A stretch of 64,000 nt of DNA from Paenibacillus agri (GTDB lineage: Bacteria > Bacillota > Bacilli > Paenibacillales > Paenibacillaceae). Both the position numbers and the translations under genes were made by a program. Below are positions 1 to 9,106 of the stretch, in pieces; position 1 is the first letter of the stretch; every line of letters starts with the position of its first letter. The stretch lies in contig NZ_JABWCS010000219.1 in assembly GCF_013359945.1 (NCBI RefSeq), positions 62,001 to 126,000 on the forward strand, read 5' to 3'. The notes under the pieces are model-generated. The model was not told the DNA's origin. It was given only the letters and a program-made list of their open reading frames with translations, and did no database searches.

Positions 1-912
1 ATACGTCCATTTAATGGAGCGGCGCTGACTTTATTGATTGTCGGGGCGGGACTTATGAATCTCTCTCTGCGTACTTCCTTTTTCCTGACTCGTATTATGG
101 GGATGACAGAATTGAAGGCGGGTCTGGTCTTGTCTGTGATTGCGCTGGGGTCGATCTTGAGTTCAGGGGTTTCCGGACCACTCTCGAGTAAATATGGAAG
201 CCGCTGGTTCGCAGCTGCAGGCGTAACCGTGATGGCCGGGGCTACGTATGCTTTGAGCGGTCTTCAGGGGGAGGCTTCACTGTCGCAAGTGCTAATTACG
301 CTTGGCATCGCCGGGCTGGGAATGGGGCTAGTTATGGCTCCGGTCATGTCTTCCGCCATCCGCAATGTCCCCGAAGAGAAGGTGGGGATCTCATCGGGAA
401 TTACGAATATGACGAAAGCCCTTGGGAGTGTGTTGGGTATAGCCATCATCGTTACGGTGCTGCAACAAAATTTCAATGATAGGATCGGGGCGGCTGCTGA
501 GCATGCTGCGCAATCTATTCGTGAGAATGCTGTATTACAGCCGATCGTGAAGCAAAGGCTTGGGGAAGAGCTCGGCGCTATGGTTAAAGCAGGCAGTGTT
601 GCCGCACCCAATAGAGCAGCGGGTGGTGAAATATCACAAAGGCTTAACAATGATCTGGAGAAGGCCGTCTTAGCATTGCCTGAGGAAGAACGATCTGCCT
701 TCAAGGCTGACCAGCAGCGCCAGTTAAGTGAAATTCAAGTCCTGATGAAGCAGGCTGAAGGAGGGTTGCGCGATGCGTCAGTGGAGGCCTTCAGTCGTAC
801 CTATGCTTTTGCGAGTATTCTGCTGCTTCCAGGCATCGTCTTTGCCTTGTTCAGCGATCAACGGAGGAAGCGCAGCGTGCTGAATGAGGAGCCTCTTGGA
901 AACGAACTTTAG
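1..912 (+). CDS. MFS drug exporter, DHA2 (EmrB/QacA) type, 3' part
   Basis: This is the C-terminal part of a proton-driven multidrug exporter in the inner membrane; the frame is open from base 1, so the start lies outside the window. Repeated hydrophobic helices carry conserved glycines (GLGMGLVMAPVMSSAI, GISSGITNMTKALGS) typical of the second half of 14-helix DHA2 proteins. A long polar stretch (about residues 150-255 of the visible part) before the last helix is the usual large outer loop between helices 13 and 14. A short basic tail follows. A hairpin terminator lies about 85 bases downstream. The family is clear; the substrate cannot be told. Confidence 0.85.
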   Translation: MRPFNGAALTLLIVGAGLMNLSLRTSFFLTRIMGMTELKAGLVLSVIALGSILSSGVSGPLSSKYGSRWFAAAGVTVMAGATYALSGLQGEASLSQVLITLGIAGLGMGLVMAPVMSSAIRNVPEEKVGISSGITNMTKALGSVLGIAIIVTVLQQNFNDRIGAAAEHAAQSIRENAVLQPIVKQRLGEELGAMVKAGSVAAPNRAAGGEISQRLNNDLEKAVLALPEEERSAFKADQQRQLSEIQVLMKQAEGGLRDASVEAFSRTYAFASILLLPGIVFALFSDQRRKRSVLNEEPLGNEL

Positions 913-994
913 GAGTTATACACACGGAAGCCCAAACATTCCACCGAAGTGAGGACCGAGTCTTACATCCAGATCTTAAGTTCATCTTATATAT

Positions 995-1045
995 AAAAGC
1001 AGTGCACCCTTCCTCAGCGGATCGCGGCACTGCTTTTTCTTTTTT
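995..1045 (+). terminator. Rho-independent terminator after the exporter
   Basis: A perfect 11-bp stem (995-1005 with 1027-1037) ends in a run of T, with one C, to 1045. It separates the exporter from the amino-acid transporter operon. Confidence 0.85.
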
Positions 1046-1167
1046 GACACAGATCGGGGGCCCAACTCTATCGACGACATTCATAGGCTATGTTATCATG
1101 ATACTCTAATAACGTATTAACGAATTAAAGCGAAGAGATGCTTTCATTTACTAGGGGGAGAACAAAG

Positions 1168-1944
1168 ATGAAGAAAATGGGATTATGGATGGTAACAGCG
1201 ATGGCAGCGATTCTGCTCTTGGCGGGCTGCTCCTCGTCGAATGGTAAAGCGGGTAGCAGCAAGCTGGTGATCGGGATTGATGATAAATTCGCACCGATGG
1301 GCTTCCGGGATGATAATAATGAAATTGTTGGTTTTGACATTGATTATGCAAGAGCAGCTGCTGAAAAAATGGGCAAGGAAGTCACCTTCCAGCCAATCGA
1401 CTGGTCGGCCAAAGAATCGGAGCTGAATAGCGGACGCATTGATATGATCTGGAACGGTTATACGATCACGGATGAGCGTAAAGAGAAGGTATTATTCACG
1501 AAGCCATATCTGGAGAACAGTCAGGTTGTTGTAGTGCTGACCTCTTCACCACTGTCTAAGCTAGAGGATCTGGCCGGCAAGGAAATCGGTCTGCAAAGCC
1601 TGTCCTCTGCAGCGGATGCCTTGGATGCCAACCCAATTAAGGATAAGGTTGCTGGCATTTCCGAATATCCGGACAATGTCCTGGCCCTCACGGATCTCAA
1701 AACTTCGCGTCTGGCCGGCGTAGTCATTGACGAGGTTGTAGCCAGATATTATATGTCTAAAGAACCCGGCACCTTCAAGCTGCTGGACGAATCTTTGGCA
1801 CCAGAGCAATATGGGGTGGGCATCAAGAAAGGCAATGAAGCGTTGCTGGACGAGTTACAAAAGGCGCTTGATACGATGAACAGTGATGGAACAGCAGCGG
1901 AGATTTCCACCAAGTGGTTTGGAGAGAACAAGGTGCTAAACTAG
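1168..1944 (+). CDS. Polar amino-acid ABC transporter, substrate-binding lipoprotein
   Basis: An extracellular lipid-anchored receptor that captures an amino acid and passes it to the permease encoded next. The ATG at 1168 is chosen because AGGGGGAG lies 7 bases upstream and because it gives a standard lipoprotein signal with lipobox LAGC (Cys21); an in-frame ATG at 1138 lacks this. The mature part is a type 2 periplasmic-binding fold (SBP_bac_3) starting KLVIGIDDKFAPMGF. The TITDERKE segment carries the arginine that usually binds the ligand carboxylate. Permease and ATPase genes follow with short gaps, so the three form one operon. The ligand (Gln, Arg, cystine or other) is not resolved. 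Confidence 0.92.
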   Translation: MKKMGLWMVTAMAAILLLAGCSSSNGKAGSSKLVIGIDDKFAPMGFRDDNNEIVGFDIDYARAAAEKMGKEVTFQPIDWSAKESELNSGRIDMIWNGYTITDERKEKVLFTKPYLENSQVVVVLTSSPLSKLEDLAGKEIGLQSLSSAADALDANPIKDKVAGISEYPDNVLALTDLKTSRLAGVVIDEVVARYYMSKEPGTFKLLDESLAPEQYGVGIKKGNEALLDELQKALDTMNSDGTAAEISTKWFGENKVLN

Positions 1945-1960
1945 GCAGGGAGCGGGTACA

Positions 1961-2620
1961 ATGAGTCTCGATTATATAATAAAAATCGCCGGACCTATGC
2001 TGGAGGGTGCACGGACAACGATTTTGCTCTTTCTAATTGTAATTGTGTTGTCTATCCCACTGGGATTTGTAGTGACGCTGATGGCGAAAAGCACGATGAA
2101 GCCGCTGGCCTGGATTGCTCACAGCTATATCTATGTCATGCGCGGAACACCGCTGCTGCTACAGTTGCTTTTCTTCTGCTTCGGTTTGCCGCAGATTCCG
2201 GTCATCGGCGAGTATCTGGTCATGGACCGTTTTACGGCGGCGAGCCTCGGTTTTATCCTTAATTATGGCGCTTACTTTGCTGAGATATTCCGCGGAGGGC
2301 TATTGTCTATCGACAAGGGGCAGTTTGAAGCCTCTAAAGTGCTGGGGCTCAGTAAATGGCAGACCCTGCGTAAGGTCATTCTTGCGCAGATGTTCCGGGT
2401 CGCGCTGCCTGCGGTGGCGAATGAGTCCATCTCACTGGTCAAAGATACGGCGTTATTATATGCCGTAGCGGTCCCGGAGCTGCTGAATTATGCGAAGACA
2501 GCGGTGAACCGTGATTTTACGGTGACCCCGTTTGTGGTGGCCGGCGTGATTTATCTGCTGATGACATTGGTATTAACGTTATTCTTCAAGACGCTGGAGA
2601 AGCGTTTCAAATTCGAGTAA
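1961..2620 (+). CDS. Amino-acid ABC transporter permease (HisM/GlnP type)
   Basis: The membrane channel of the uptake system encoded with its neighbours. At 219 residues it has the usual length for this family. It shows about five hydrophobic helices, the family signature YVMRGTPLLLQLLF in the N-terminal half, and an EAA-type cytoplasmic loop (EASKVLGLSKWQTLRKV) that contacts the ATPase. It starts 16 bases after the receptor gene behind a purine-rich GGCAGGGAG site. A single permease gene suggests a homodimer. Confidence 0.92.
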   Translation: MSLDYIIKIAGPMLEGARTTILLFLIVIVLSIPLGFVVTLMAKSTMKPLAWIAHSYIYVMRGTPLLLQLLFFCFGLPQIPVIGEYLVMDRFTAASLGFILNYGAYFAEIFRGGLLSIDKGQFEASKVLGLSKWQTLRKVILAQMFRVALPAVANESISLVKDTALLYAVAVPELLNYAKTAVNRDFTVTPFVVAGVIYLLMTLVLTLFFKTLEKRFKFE

Positions 2621-2635
2621 AGGGAATGTCCATCT

Positions 2636-3376
2636 ATGAGCAGTATGATCGAAGTAAAAGAACTGCAAAAATCATTTGGCAAGCTTGAGGTGCTGAAAAA
2701 GGTGACGTTCACCGTAGATCCGGGAGAGACGGTGGCGGTGATCGGCCCGTCCGGCTCCGGGAAAAGCACGATGCTGCGCAGTTTAGTGCATCTGGAGGAG
2801 GTTAACGGCGGGAGCATCATCATTCAGGGCCAGGCGCTGGTTGACAACGGCAGCTACGCCGGGCATGCCCAGATCAAGGGAATTACGTCCAAGATGGGCA
2901 TGGTGTTCCAGCACTTTAACCTGTTCCCGCATCTGACAGTGCGGGGGAATCTGGAGCTGGCTCCGCGGACACTGAAGCGGGAGAGCAGTTCGGAGATCAC
3001 AGCGAGAAGCAAGGATCTATTGTCCAAGGTCGGCCTTGCCGACAAGGCCGACGTCTATCCTTCGATGCTGTCCGGCGGACAGAAGCAGCGGGTGGCGATT
3101 GCCAGGGCGCTGATGCTGAGTCCGGACATCCTGCTTTTTGATGAGCCGACCTCGGCACTGGACCCGGAGCTGACGGGAGAGGTACTGCGGGTCATCCGCC
3201 AACTGGCCGAGGAGAAGATGACGATGATCATCGTTACCCATGAAATGAACTTTGCTCGCGATGTGGCCGACCGGATTATCTTTATGGACAAGGGAGAGAT
3301 TGCCGAGTCGGGGACCCCGGAGCAGATTTTTGGCAGCCCGAGGCTTGCGCGGACTCGTTCTTTTCTCAAACTCTAG
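2636..3376 (+). CDS. Amino-acid ABC transporter ATP-binding protein
   Basis: The ATPase that energises the amino-acid uptake system. All motifs are present in order: Walker [11 protein letters not shown]-loop ([13 protein letters not shown]), signature LSGGQKQR, Walker [13 protein letters not shown] and the H-loop histidine in VTHEM. At 246 residues it is of normal length. It starts 15 bases after the permease stop and is the last gene before a terminator at 3442. A second in-frame ATG at 2645 is an alternative start. Confidence 0.95.
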   Translation: MSSMIEVKELQKSFGKLEVLKKVTFTVDPGETVAVIGPSGSGKSTMLRSLVHLEEVNGGSIIIQGQALVDNGSYAGHAQIKGITSKMGMVFQHFNLFPHLTVRGNLELAPRTLKRESSSEITARSKDLLSKVGLADKADVYPSMLSGGQKQRVAIARALMLSPDILLFDEPTSALDPELTGEVLRVIRQLAEEKMTMIIVTHEMNFARDVADRIIFMDKGEIAESGTPEQIFGSPRLARTRSFLKL

Positions 3377-3441
3377 CATGAATTAACGGGTGTTATACAT
3401 TTCTTCAGGGCAAAAATTAAAAAGAATAGTGAACAATGGGA

Positions 3442-3471
3442 AAAAGTGCATAGACTTCTATGCGCTTTTTT
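3442..3471 (+). terminator. Terminator of the amino-acid transporter operon
   Basis: A 12-bp stem (3442-3453 with 3458-3469, one G-T pair) with a four-base loop runs directly into six T residues. Confidence 0.88.
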
Positions 3472-3473
3472 CA

Positions 3474-3502
3474 TTGACAGTTGTTAGGGCCGTAACAATA
3501 AT
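3474..3502 (+). promoter_or_regulatory. Sigma-A type promoter for the ABC exporter pair
   Basis: A perfect TTGACA -35 (3474-3479) is followed after 17 bases by AATAAT (3497-3502), a 5/6 match to the -10. It lies right after the preceding terminator and about 90 bases before the next gene. Confidence 0.7.
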
Positions 3503-3592
3503 TATAGTACAGTTCATACATGTGGATTCAGATTAATAGGCTGCTGGTGCAGCATATATTTTTATACGACCGGGGCAACAGGGGAATAATGA

Positions 3593-4540
3593 ATGATGGA
3601 CAATGGGAACAACAGAAGCTCGAAGGGAGACAGCGAAGTGCTAGAGATACGGGGAGTCAGAAAGTCCTTTCGCGGTGAAGTCGCCGTTGACGGCATTTCC
3701 CTGACTGTACATAAAGGCAAGATCTACGGTTTACTAGGTTCCAATGGCGCAGGCAAAACCACGTTGCTGAAGATACTAGCCGGTATCATTCAGCCGGAAT
3801 CGGGAACTGTTAAGATGGAGGGGAAATCCATCTTTGAGCGGCCAGAGGTTAAGCAGCGGATTATATTTATACCGGATAGCCCAGCCTTCTTCCCGCAGTC
3901 AACGATCAAAAGTATGGCCAATTTTTATCGCTCGGTGTATCCGCGCTGGAATCAGGCACAGTTTGAGCAGCTCGGTGATGTGTTTCGGCTGGACACGAGC
4001 CGCAAACTAAGCCGCTTCTCCAAGGGAATGCAGCGGCAGGCTGCATTCTGGCTGAGCCTCGCCTGCATGCCTGATGTGCTGGTGATGGATGAGCCGCATG
4101 ACGGACTGGACCCCGTGATGCGGCGCCAAATCAAGAATCTGCTCTTTCAAGAGGTGGCTGAGCGGCAACTGACGGTCCTGATTTCCTCACATAATCTCCA
4201 TGAAATCGAAGACATATGCGGCCCTGTTGGTATTATGCATGGCGGTAAGATGCGGGTCGAGATGGATCTCAATGATCTCAAGGCAGATACGCACAAGGTT
4301 CAGGTCGCGTTCCGAGACGAACGGCATGAACGAGCGATATCGTCCAAGCTGCAGGTACTGCACCGTGAAGTCAGAGGCAGTGTCAGCCTGCTTATTGTCC
4401 GAGGCGACCGTGAGCGGATTACGGCAGCCTTCGGGATTTATCAGCCTTATGTGTTTGATCTTCTGCCGCTGACGCTGGAAGAAATCTTTATCTATGAAAT
4501 GGGGGATGCCGGGTATGACACGCGCCCGCTGCTTCTTTAA
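3593..4540 (+). CDS. ABC transporter ATP-binding protein (YtrB/antibiotic-resistance type)
   Basis: The ATPase subunit of an ABC-2 type exporter encoded with the next gene. It shows Walker A GLLGSNGAGKTT, Walker B VLVMDEPHDGLD and H-loop SSHNLHE. The signature is the relaxed form RFSKGMQRQ instead of LSGGQ, as is common in YtrB and BcrA-like exporter ATPases. The 315 residues include about 90 after the nucleotide-binding domain, which may be regulatory. GGGGAA precedes the ATG-ATG start by 8 bases. YtrB-like systems are often induced by cell-wall antibiotics through a GntR regulator, but no such gene is adjacent here. Confidence 0.88.
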   Translation: MMDNGNNRSSKGDSEVLEIRGVRKSFRGEVAVDGISLTVHKGKIYGLLGSNGAGKTTLLKILAGIIQPESGTVKMEGKSIFERPEVKQRIIFIPDSPAFFPQSTIKSMANFYRSVYPRWNQAQFEQLGDVFRLDTSRKLSRFSKGMQRQAAFWLSLACMPDVLVMDEPHDGLDPVMRRQIKNLLFQEVAERQLTVLISSHNLHEIEDICGPVGIMHGGKMRVEMDLNDLKADTHKVQVAFRDERHERAISSKLQVLHREVRGSVSLLIVRGDRERITAAFGIYQPYVFDLLPLTLEEIFIYEMGDAGYDTRPLLL

Positions 4541-6545
4541 TCTTGCGCTGATCCGCCAGAATTTCCGGCAATACGGTTGGATCGGCATCATTTATACACT
4601 TGGCTTGATTTTTGCGGTACCGCTGCAAATGTTCATGACCGGTAACCCCAGTCTGTTCAATCAAAAGGTCACTAGTCTATTTCAGCTTGGTGACGGGATG
4701 CAAGGGATGCTGATTGTCCTTATTCCCTTGTCTGCGGGGCTTATGTTATTCCGTTATCTTCAGGTTAAGGCTTCTGCTGATCTAATGCATAGCTTACCAC
4801 TGCGCAGGGAGCATCTCCTGACCTCTCATTTGGGAAGTGGGATCGTGCTGGTGCTTGTACCGGTTTGGCTCTGTGCAGCCATAACGGCGATCACCCGGCC
4901 GTGGACCGGAGATCTCTATGATTTTACAGGCAAGGATATCTGGACATGGGCTATTGCAGTCAGCGTGCTATCCATTTTCCTGTTTTGTTTTAGTGTCTTT
5001 GTAGGAATTTGTACAGGACAAACCGTTCTCCAGGGAATTGCAAGCTTTGTATTACTTATACTGCCCTACATGCTGATGCAACTGATCTCATATTATTTTT
5101 CATTGTATCTGTACGGATATCCATACGGAATTTATACCAATAGCATCCGTAGTGATCTCTGGTCGCCCCTTGTGCATCTTTTCTCTGTAAGCAACCAGGC
5201 GTTCGAGGTCCGTGAATTATGTGTATATGTCGGACTGACTGTTGTTGTCGTGGCCTTGAGTTACTTGCTGTACCGGAAGCGTCATGTCGAGATGGCCGGA
5301 CAGGCGATCGCCTTTACTTACTTCAATCCGCTCTTCAAAGCGGGAGTGATGCTGTGCTGCATGCTGATTGCCGGAAACTATTTTTCCATTAATATGAGCG
5401 GCAGACTGGTCTGGACCTTCGGGGGCTATGCGATTGGAGCAGTAGTCGGCTATATCTTATCTGAGATGGTTATTCGTAAAACCTGGCATATCATGAACCG
5501 CAAAATTCCGCTCGACTTTGCGATCTATACGTTTCTGTTGAGTCTGCTGCTCTATATCCCTGTCTCCGGTTGGACGGGATATGAAGCCAGAGTGCCGGAT
5601 GAAGGGGAAATAACTCAGGTGTATGCCGGAAGTCTGTATAATCTGTACACTCAGAAGGAGAGCTCAACGAATCCCTACGAGGCGTATAGTCCGTTCAGTA
5701 AAGTCGATCCGTTCTCAGGTGACAAGGATTATATCAGGGCTGTTCAAAAACTACACAGTACGCTCTCCGTAATCCGTCCTGCAGTGCCCACCGGGAAGTC
5801 TTTCTATAAGGATTCCAGAGTGCGCAGCATGAGCATTGTATACCGATTGACGAACGGACACACTTTGACCAGGCAATATCAGGTGCCTGTTGTCGGCTTC
5901 GAGCCGGAGCTGAGAGCAATCATGGAGACAGCAGGCTACAAGAAGTCGGAGTATGTCTTGTCACAGCTTGAGCATGACGTGAAGACTATGAATATTAGCA
6001 CAAGGGAGGGTGTAGTCGTCCTTACCCATTCTGCGGAGATTAACGAATTCAAGGCACTTTTACGTCAAGAAATTTTGGATATGTCGTATGCCGATCAGAT
6101 TGGGGACGATGTTCCGCTTGCGGATGTCGATATTCCGATAACGATGGAAGACAGGAACGTGATCTCTTTTTACAGCTATAGCATACTACCCTCCTATCAC
6201 AGGCTGCTGAACTGGCTGGCGGACAAAGGGTATTCCGACAAAATTATGATAACGGCCAAAAATATTGCCTCTGTAGAGATCGCTGCCTTTGAACCAAAAA
6301 TCCTTCAGGGTGACCATTCTTACTATTACGACCCTGAGCAATACCTGGCAATTGCCCGCAAGCAAAATCGCTCCTTGGTAACCCAGGACAAGGACCAAAT
6401 TACAGACGTTCTCAAATACCAGAAGAAGTACGTGATCCGCAAGGGCACTTATCTGGTTAAAAAGAATTATGAAGATGGTTCGCCGGAATATGTACTGATG
6501 GAAACGGACGATTTGTCGCCTGAATTAAGGAAGCTGCTTCGATAA
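4494..6545 (+). CDS. ABC-2 type permease with large C-terminal outer domain
   Basis: The membrane partner of the preceding ATPase; the genes overlap by up to 47 bases, so they are probably translationally coupled. ATG 4515 with GGGGGA eight bases upstream is an equally good start and reduces the overlap to 26 bases. The N-terminal ~370 residues contain roughly eight to ten hydrophobic helices. These are followed by a mostly hydrophilic ~310-residue region starting near ARVPDEGEITQVY, which probably lies outside the membrane. At 683 residues it is much longer than a simple YtrC-type permease. The role of the C-terminal region is unknown; sensing or peptide binding is only a guess. Confidence 0.75.
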   Translation: MKWGMPGMTRARCFFNLALIRQNFRQYGWIGIIYTLGLIFAVPLQMFMTGNPSLFNQKVTSLFQLGDGMQGMLIVLIPLSAGLMLFRYLQVKASADLMHSLPLRREHLLTSHLGSGIVLVLVPVWLCAAITAITRPWTGDLYDFTGKDIWTWAIAVSVLSIFLFCFSVFVGICTGQTVLQGIASFVLLILPYMLMQLISYYFSLYLYGYPYGIYTNSIRSDLWSPLVHLFSVSNQAFEVRELCVYVGLTVVVVALSYLLYRKRHVEMAGQAIAFTYFNPLFKAGVMLCCMLIAGNYFSINMSGRLVWTFGGYAIGAVVGYILSEMVIRKTWHIMNRKIPLDFAIYTFLLSLLLYIPVSGWTGYEARVPDEGEITQVYAGSLYNLYTQKESSTNPYEAYSPFSKVDPFSGDKDYIRAVQKLHSTLSVIRPAVPTGKSFYKDSRVRSMSIVYRLTNGHTLTRQYQVPVVGFEPELRAIMETAGYKKSEYVLSQLEHDVKTMNISTREGVVVLTHSAEINEFKALLRQEILDMSYADQIGDDVPLADVDIPITMEDRNVISFYSYSILPSYHRLLNWLADKGYSDKIMITAKNIASVEIAAFEPKILQGDHSYYYDPEQYLAIARKQNRSLVTQDKDQITDVLKYQKKYVIRKGTYLVKKNYEDGSPEYVLMETDDLSPELRKLLR

Positions 6546-6578
6546 AATCATAGCTCGCTGATCAAGGAGGAGTGCTTG

Positions 6579-7100
6579 ATGAATGAAATTGCCGACCATC
6601 TGGATGATGGGCTGCAGATCCTGTTTATCGGGTTCAACCCGAGTCTGCGATCGGGAGAGGTGGGTCATCACTATGCCAATCCCCGCAACAATTTCTGGCG
6701 GATTTTGCATCAGTCGGGACTGACACCAAGATTATATGATGCCTCCGAGGACGGGGAGCTATTGAAGCTTGGGTACGGTTTTACGAATATTGTTGCCCGG
6801 CCTACCCGTGGAGTCGAGGACATTGCCCGCGAGGAATACGTTGCAGGCCGGAAGCTGCTGAGGGCCAAGCTGGAGAAGTACAGGCCGAAGGTTGCCTGCT
6901 TTGTGGGCAAAGGTGTGTATACGGAGTTTACCCGTAGAAGTAAAGCGGATTGGGGCTTCCAGGATACTGTGGAGCCGGTTGTCGATGGGGTGCGGGAATT
7001 CGTGGCCCCGTCTTCCAGTGGTCTGGTGCGGATGCCGATGCATGAGATCGTTGGCATCTACCGGGAGTTGTCCCAATTCACGGAAGAGAACGAAGCCTGA
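6579..7100 (+). CDS. mug: G/U mismatch-specific DNA glycosylase, Mug/TDG family
   Basis: Removes uracil or ethenocytosine opposite guanine in DNA repair. The family active-site loop appears as GFNPSLRSG, followed by YANPRNNFW, the equivalent of the E. coli Mug HPANRFW region. The second substrate loop appears as APSSSGLVR. The ATG at 6579 has AAGGAGG 8 bases upstream; the TTG at 6576 is too close. At 173 residues it matches Mug. It sits 33 bases after the permease gene, so it may be co-transcribed, and ends at a strong terminator. Confidence 0.88.
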   Translation: MNEIADHLDDGLQILFIGFNPSLRSGEVGHHYANPRNNFWRILHQSGLTPRLYDASEDGELLKLGYGFTNIVARPTRGVEDIAREEYVAGRKLLRAKLEKYRPKVACFVGKGVYTEFTRRSKADWGFQDTVEPVVDGVREFVAPSSSGLVRMPMHEIVGIYRELSQFTEENEA

Positions 7101-7108
7101 ATGTTAAA

Positions 7109-7146
7109 AAAGCAGCCCATCTCCGAAATTGGAGATGGGCTGCTTT
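7109..7146. terminator. Bidirectional terminator between mug and tagO-like gene
   Basis: A perfect 16-bp stem (7109-7124 with 7131-7146) flanked by A-rich sequence on the left and T on the right. It sits between two convergent genes and can serve both. Confidence 0.9.
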
Positions 7147-7196
7147 GTCTTGGATCTAATGTTCCTCCCTGGCTACCAGGGAAGGCAACTGCGGCC

Positions 7197-8168
7197 TTAA
7201 GTCTGGATCAGCAGCAGAATGATGGATGACAGCGACAGGCAGATGCTGATCAAGCACAGAACAGCAACAACCTGCTTCTGGTTCAGCCCTGCCCGGAGCA
7301 GGCGGTAGTGAACCTGGGTGGCATCCGCTTCATAAATGGCCTTGCCCTGGATGAGACGGCGAATGACAACAAAAATGTTGTCGAAGATGGGTACGCCCAG
7401 CGCCAGGATCGGGATAAAGATCGAGAGCACAGTCGCCTGCTTGAAGGCACCGTCCAGCGCAATCACGGCCAGTATGAAGCCGAGGAAGGTGGCCCCTGCA
7501 TCGCCCATAAAGATTTTGGCTGGCGGCTTGTTATAGCGCAGATAAGCCAGTGTCACGCCCACCAGCGCAATGGCCATGATGGCTGAAGACGATTGGCCTT
7601 TGGCCAGGGCCACTACGAATAGGGTGATGGCCGAGATGGTTGTCAGCGCACCGGCCAGTCCATCCATACCGTCCGAGAAATTAATTACGGTCGTCACGCC
7701 GAAGATCCAAAGGATCGTCAGCAGGAACTGCAGGATCACCGGCAGAACGATATAATCGCCGGAGAATGGATTGTAGAAGCCGGTAAAGGCATTACCGGAC
7801 AGGTAGACCAGAATGGCTGCGGTGACCTGAACCAGCAGCTTAGGCAGTGCAGGGAAATCCTTGCCTTTGGTCTTGTACCAGTCGTCTATTGTTCCTATGG
7901 TCAGAAGCAGAACGCCTCCTGCGAACAAGGCGACGGTCTCCATGTTGAATTCACGGGCAAATGCTAAGTAAGTAATGAAGAATCCAAGGAAAATAGCGTA
8001 GCTGGCAGTAAGTGGAATAGGCTCTCTATGTATTTTGCGTTCAACATCTTTTCTTGGCTTGTCCACAAAATCAAGCCTGAAAGCCAGCCTGCCCAGCGGA
8101 GGAATCAAAAAATAGACGATGAGAAACGACACCAGAAACGAAAAAACGTATAAAATAACGCTCACCAC
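7197..8168 (-). CDS. tagO: Undecaprenyl-phosphate GlcNAc-1-phosphate transferase (TagO/WecA family)
   Basis: Transfers GlcNAc-1-phosphate from UDP-GlcNAc to undecaprenyl phosphate, the first step of wall teichoic acid or similar polymers, in the membrane. About ten hydrophobic helices are present with the family motifs TIDDW, NFSDGMDGLAGALT and IFMGDAGATFLG, which supply the Mg-binding aspartates. At 323 residues it is slightly shorter than Bacillus TagO. The chosen start is GTG 8168 (GTG GTG tandem); no good ribosome-binding site precedes it, so the start is the weak point. The TagA-family gene at 38029 could act on the same lipid carrier. Confidence 0.88.
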   Translation of the reverse strand: MVSVILYVFSFLVSFLIVYFLIPPLGRLAFRLDFVDKPRKDVERKIHREPIPLTASYAIFLGFFITYLAFAREFNMETVALFAGGVLLLTIGTIDDWYKTKGKDFPALPKLLVQVTAAILVYLSGNAFTGFYNPFSGDYIVLPVILQFLLTILWIFGVTTVINFSDGMDGLAGALTTISAITLFVVALAKGQSSSAIMAIALVGVTLAYLRYNKPPAKIFMGDAGATFLGFILAVIALDGAFKQATVLSIFIPILALGVPIFDNIFVVIRRLIQGKAIYEADATQVHYRLLRAGLNQKQVVAVLCLISICLSLSSIILLLIQT

Positions 8169-8346
8169 CGTTGATTATTTTGAAAACACCCATCTTTTCG
8201 AAGTATACCGTAAAAAGGGACAGGTTGTCGATTATATGCTTCATTTGACATTTTTTGTTACGTTAGAATCTTGTCCAGGACCCCCGTCATTGACTTGCCC
8301 GGAACCCTATAGTACCTTTGGGAAAAGACGTTTTCGGGAGGACTTT

Positions 8347-9054
8347 ATGAACTACGAGGTTATTTTATTCGATGCGGATGATACGTTATATGACTACGGG
8401 ATGGCAGAAAGCCATGCGCTGAGTCATACCTTTGCTCATTTCGGTCTGCCGACCGGAGCACAGGATTATGCGGCTAGCTACCAGGAGATCAATCATGCGC
8501 TGTGGAAGGATCTGGAGCGGGGAGAAATCAGCGCTGCGGCGCTGCGGGTAGAGCGTTTCAATCGGCTGTTCACTGCTCATAGCCTGGCCCTTGACCCGGA
8601 GGCGTTCAGTGAAGCGTACCTGCGCTATCTGGGAGAAGGGACTTTTCTGATCCAGGGAGCGGTGGAACTGTGCGAGGCACTTGGAGACTGCCGTCTGGCG
8701 ATTATCACGAACGGTTATAAAGAGGTGCAGACGTCCAGAATTCAGGGTTCGCCGCTCAACAATGTTTTTGAGGGGATCATTATCTCCGAAGAGGCCGGAT
8801 GTCAGAAGCCGGAGACTGGTATTTTCGATTACGCTTTTACCAAGCTTGGCATTACAGATAAGGCATCGGTACTGATTGTTGGGGATTCTCTGACCTCCGA
8901 CATCCAGGGCGGCATTAATTACGGTATTGATACCTGTTGGTTCAACCCGCTGAATAAGCCTAATACTCTAGGCATCAAGCCCAAATTCGAAATCAGCGAT
9001 CTATCGGAGCTGCTGGCGATTGTCGGGCATGGCGAGACGCCTGCGATCCTCTAG
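8347..9054 (+). CDS. yjjG: HAD-family pyrimidine nucleotidase, YjjG type
   Basis: A cytosolic phosphatase that in this family removes phosphate from non-canonical pyrimidine nucleotides. HAD motif I is FDADDTLYDYG (nucleophile Asp9, general acid Asp11); motif II is ITNGYKEVQ; the motif III lysine is in GCQKPETGIF; motif IV is VGDSLTSDIQGG. The ATG at 8347 follows GGGAGGA by 4 bases and gives the normal 235 residues. The frame is open further upstream, but that extension overlaps the tagO-like gene on the other strand and has no family similarity. Confidence 0.85.
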   Translation: MNYEVILFDADDTLYDYGMAESHALSHTFAHFGLPTGAQDYAASYQEINHALWKDLERGEISAAALRVERFNRLFTAHSLALDPEAFSEAYLRYLGEGTFLIQGAVELCEALGDCRLAIITNGYKEVQTSRIQGSPLNNVFEGIIISEEAGCQKPETGIFDYAFTKLGITDKASVLIVGDSLTSDIQGGINYGIDTCWFNPLNKPNTLGIKPKFEISDLSELLAIVGHGETPAIL

Positions 9055-9106
9055 CGGACGGTTCATGACTTGAGGCTTAGGCCCGGAAGACAAGGAGGGA
9101 AGCAAA

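Noticed and set aside
8119-8346. N-terminal extension of the YjjG-like protein
   Set aside because: The extension overlaps the tagO-like gene on the opposite strand, has no family similarity, and a good ribosome-binding site precedes the ATG at 8347.
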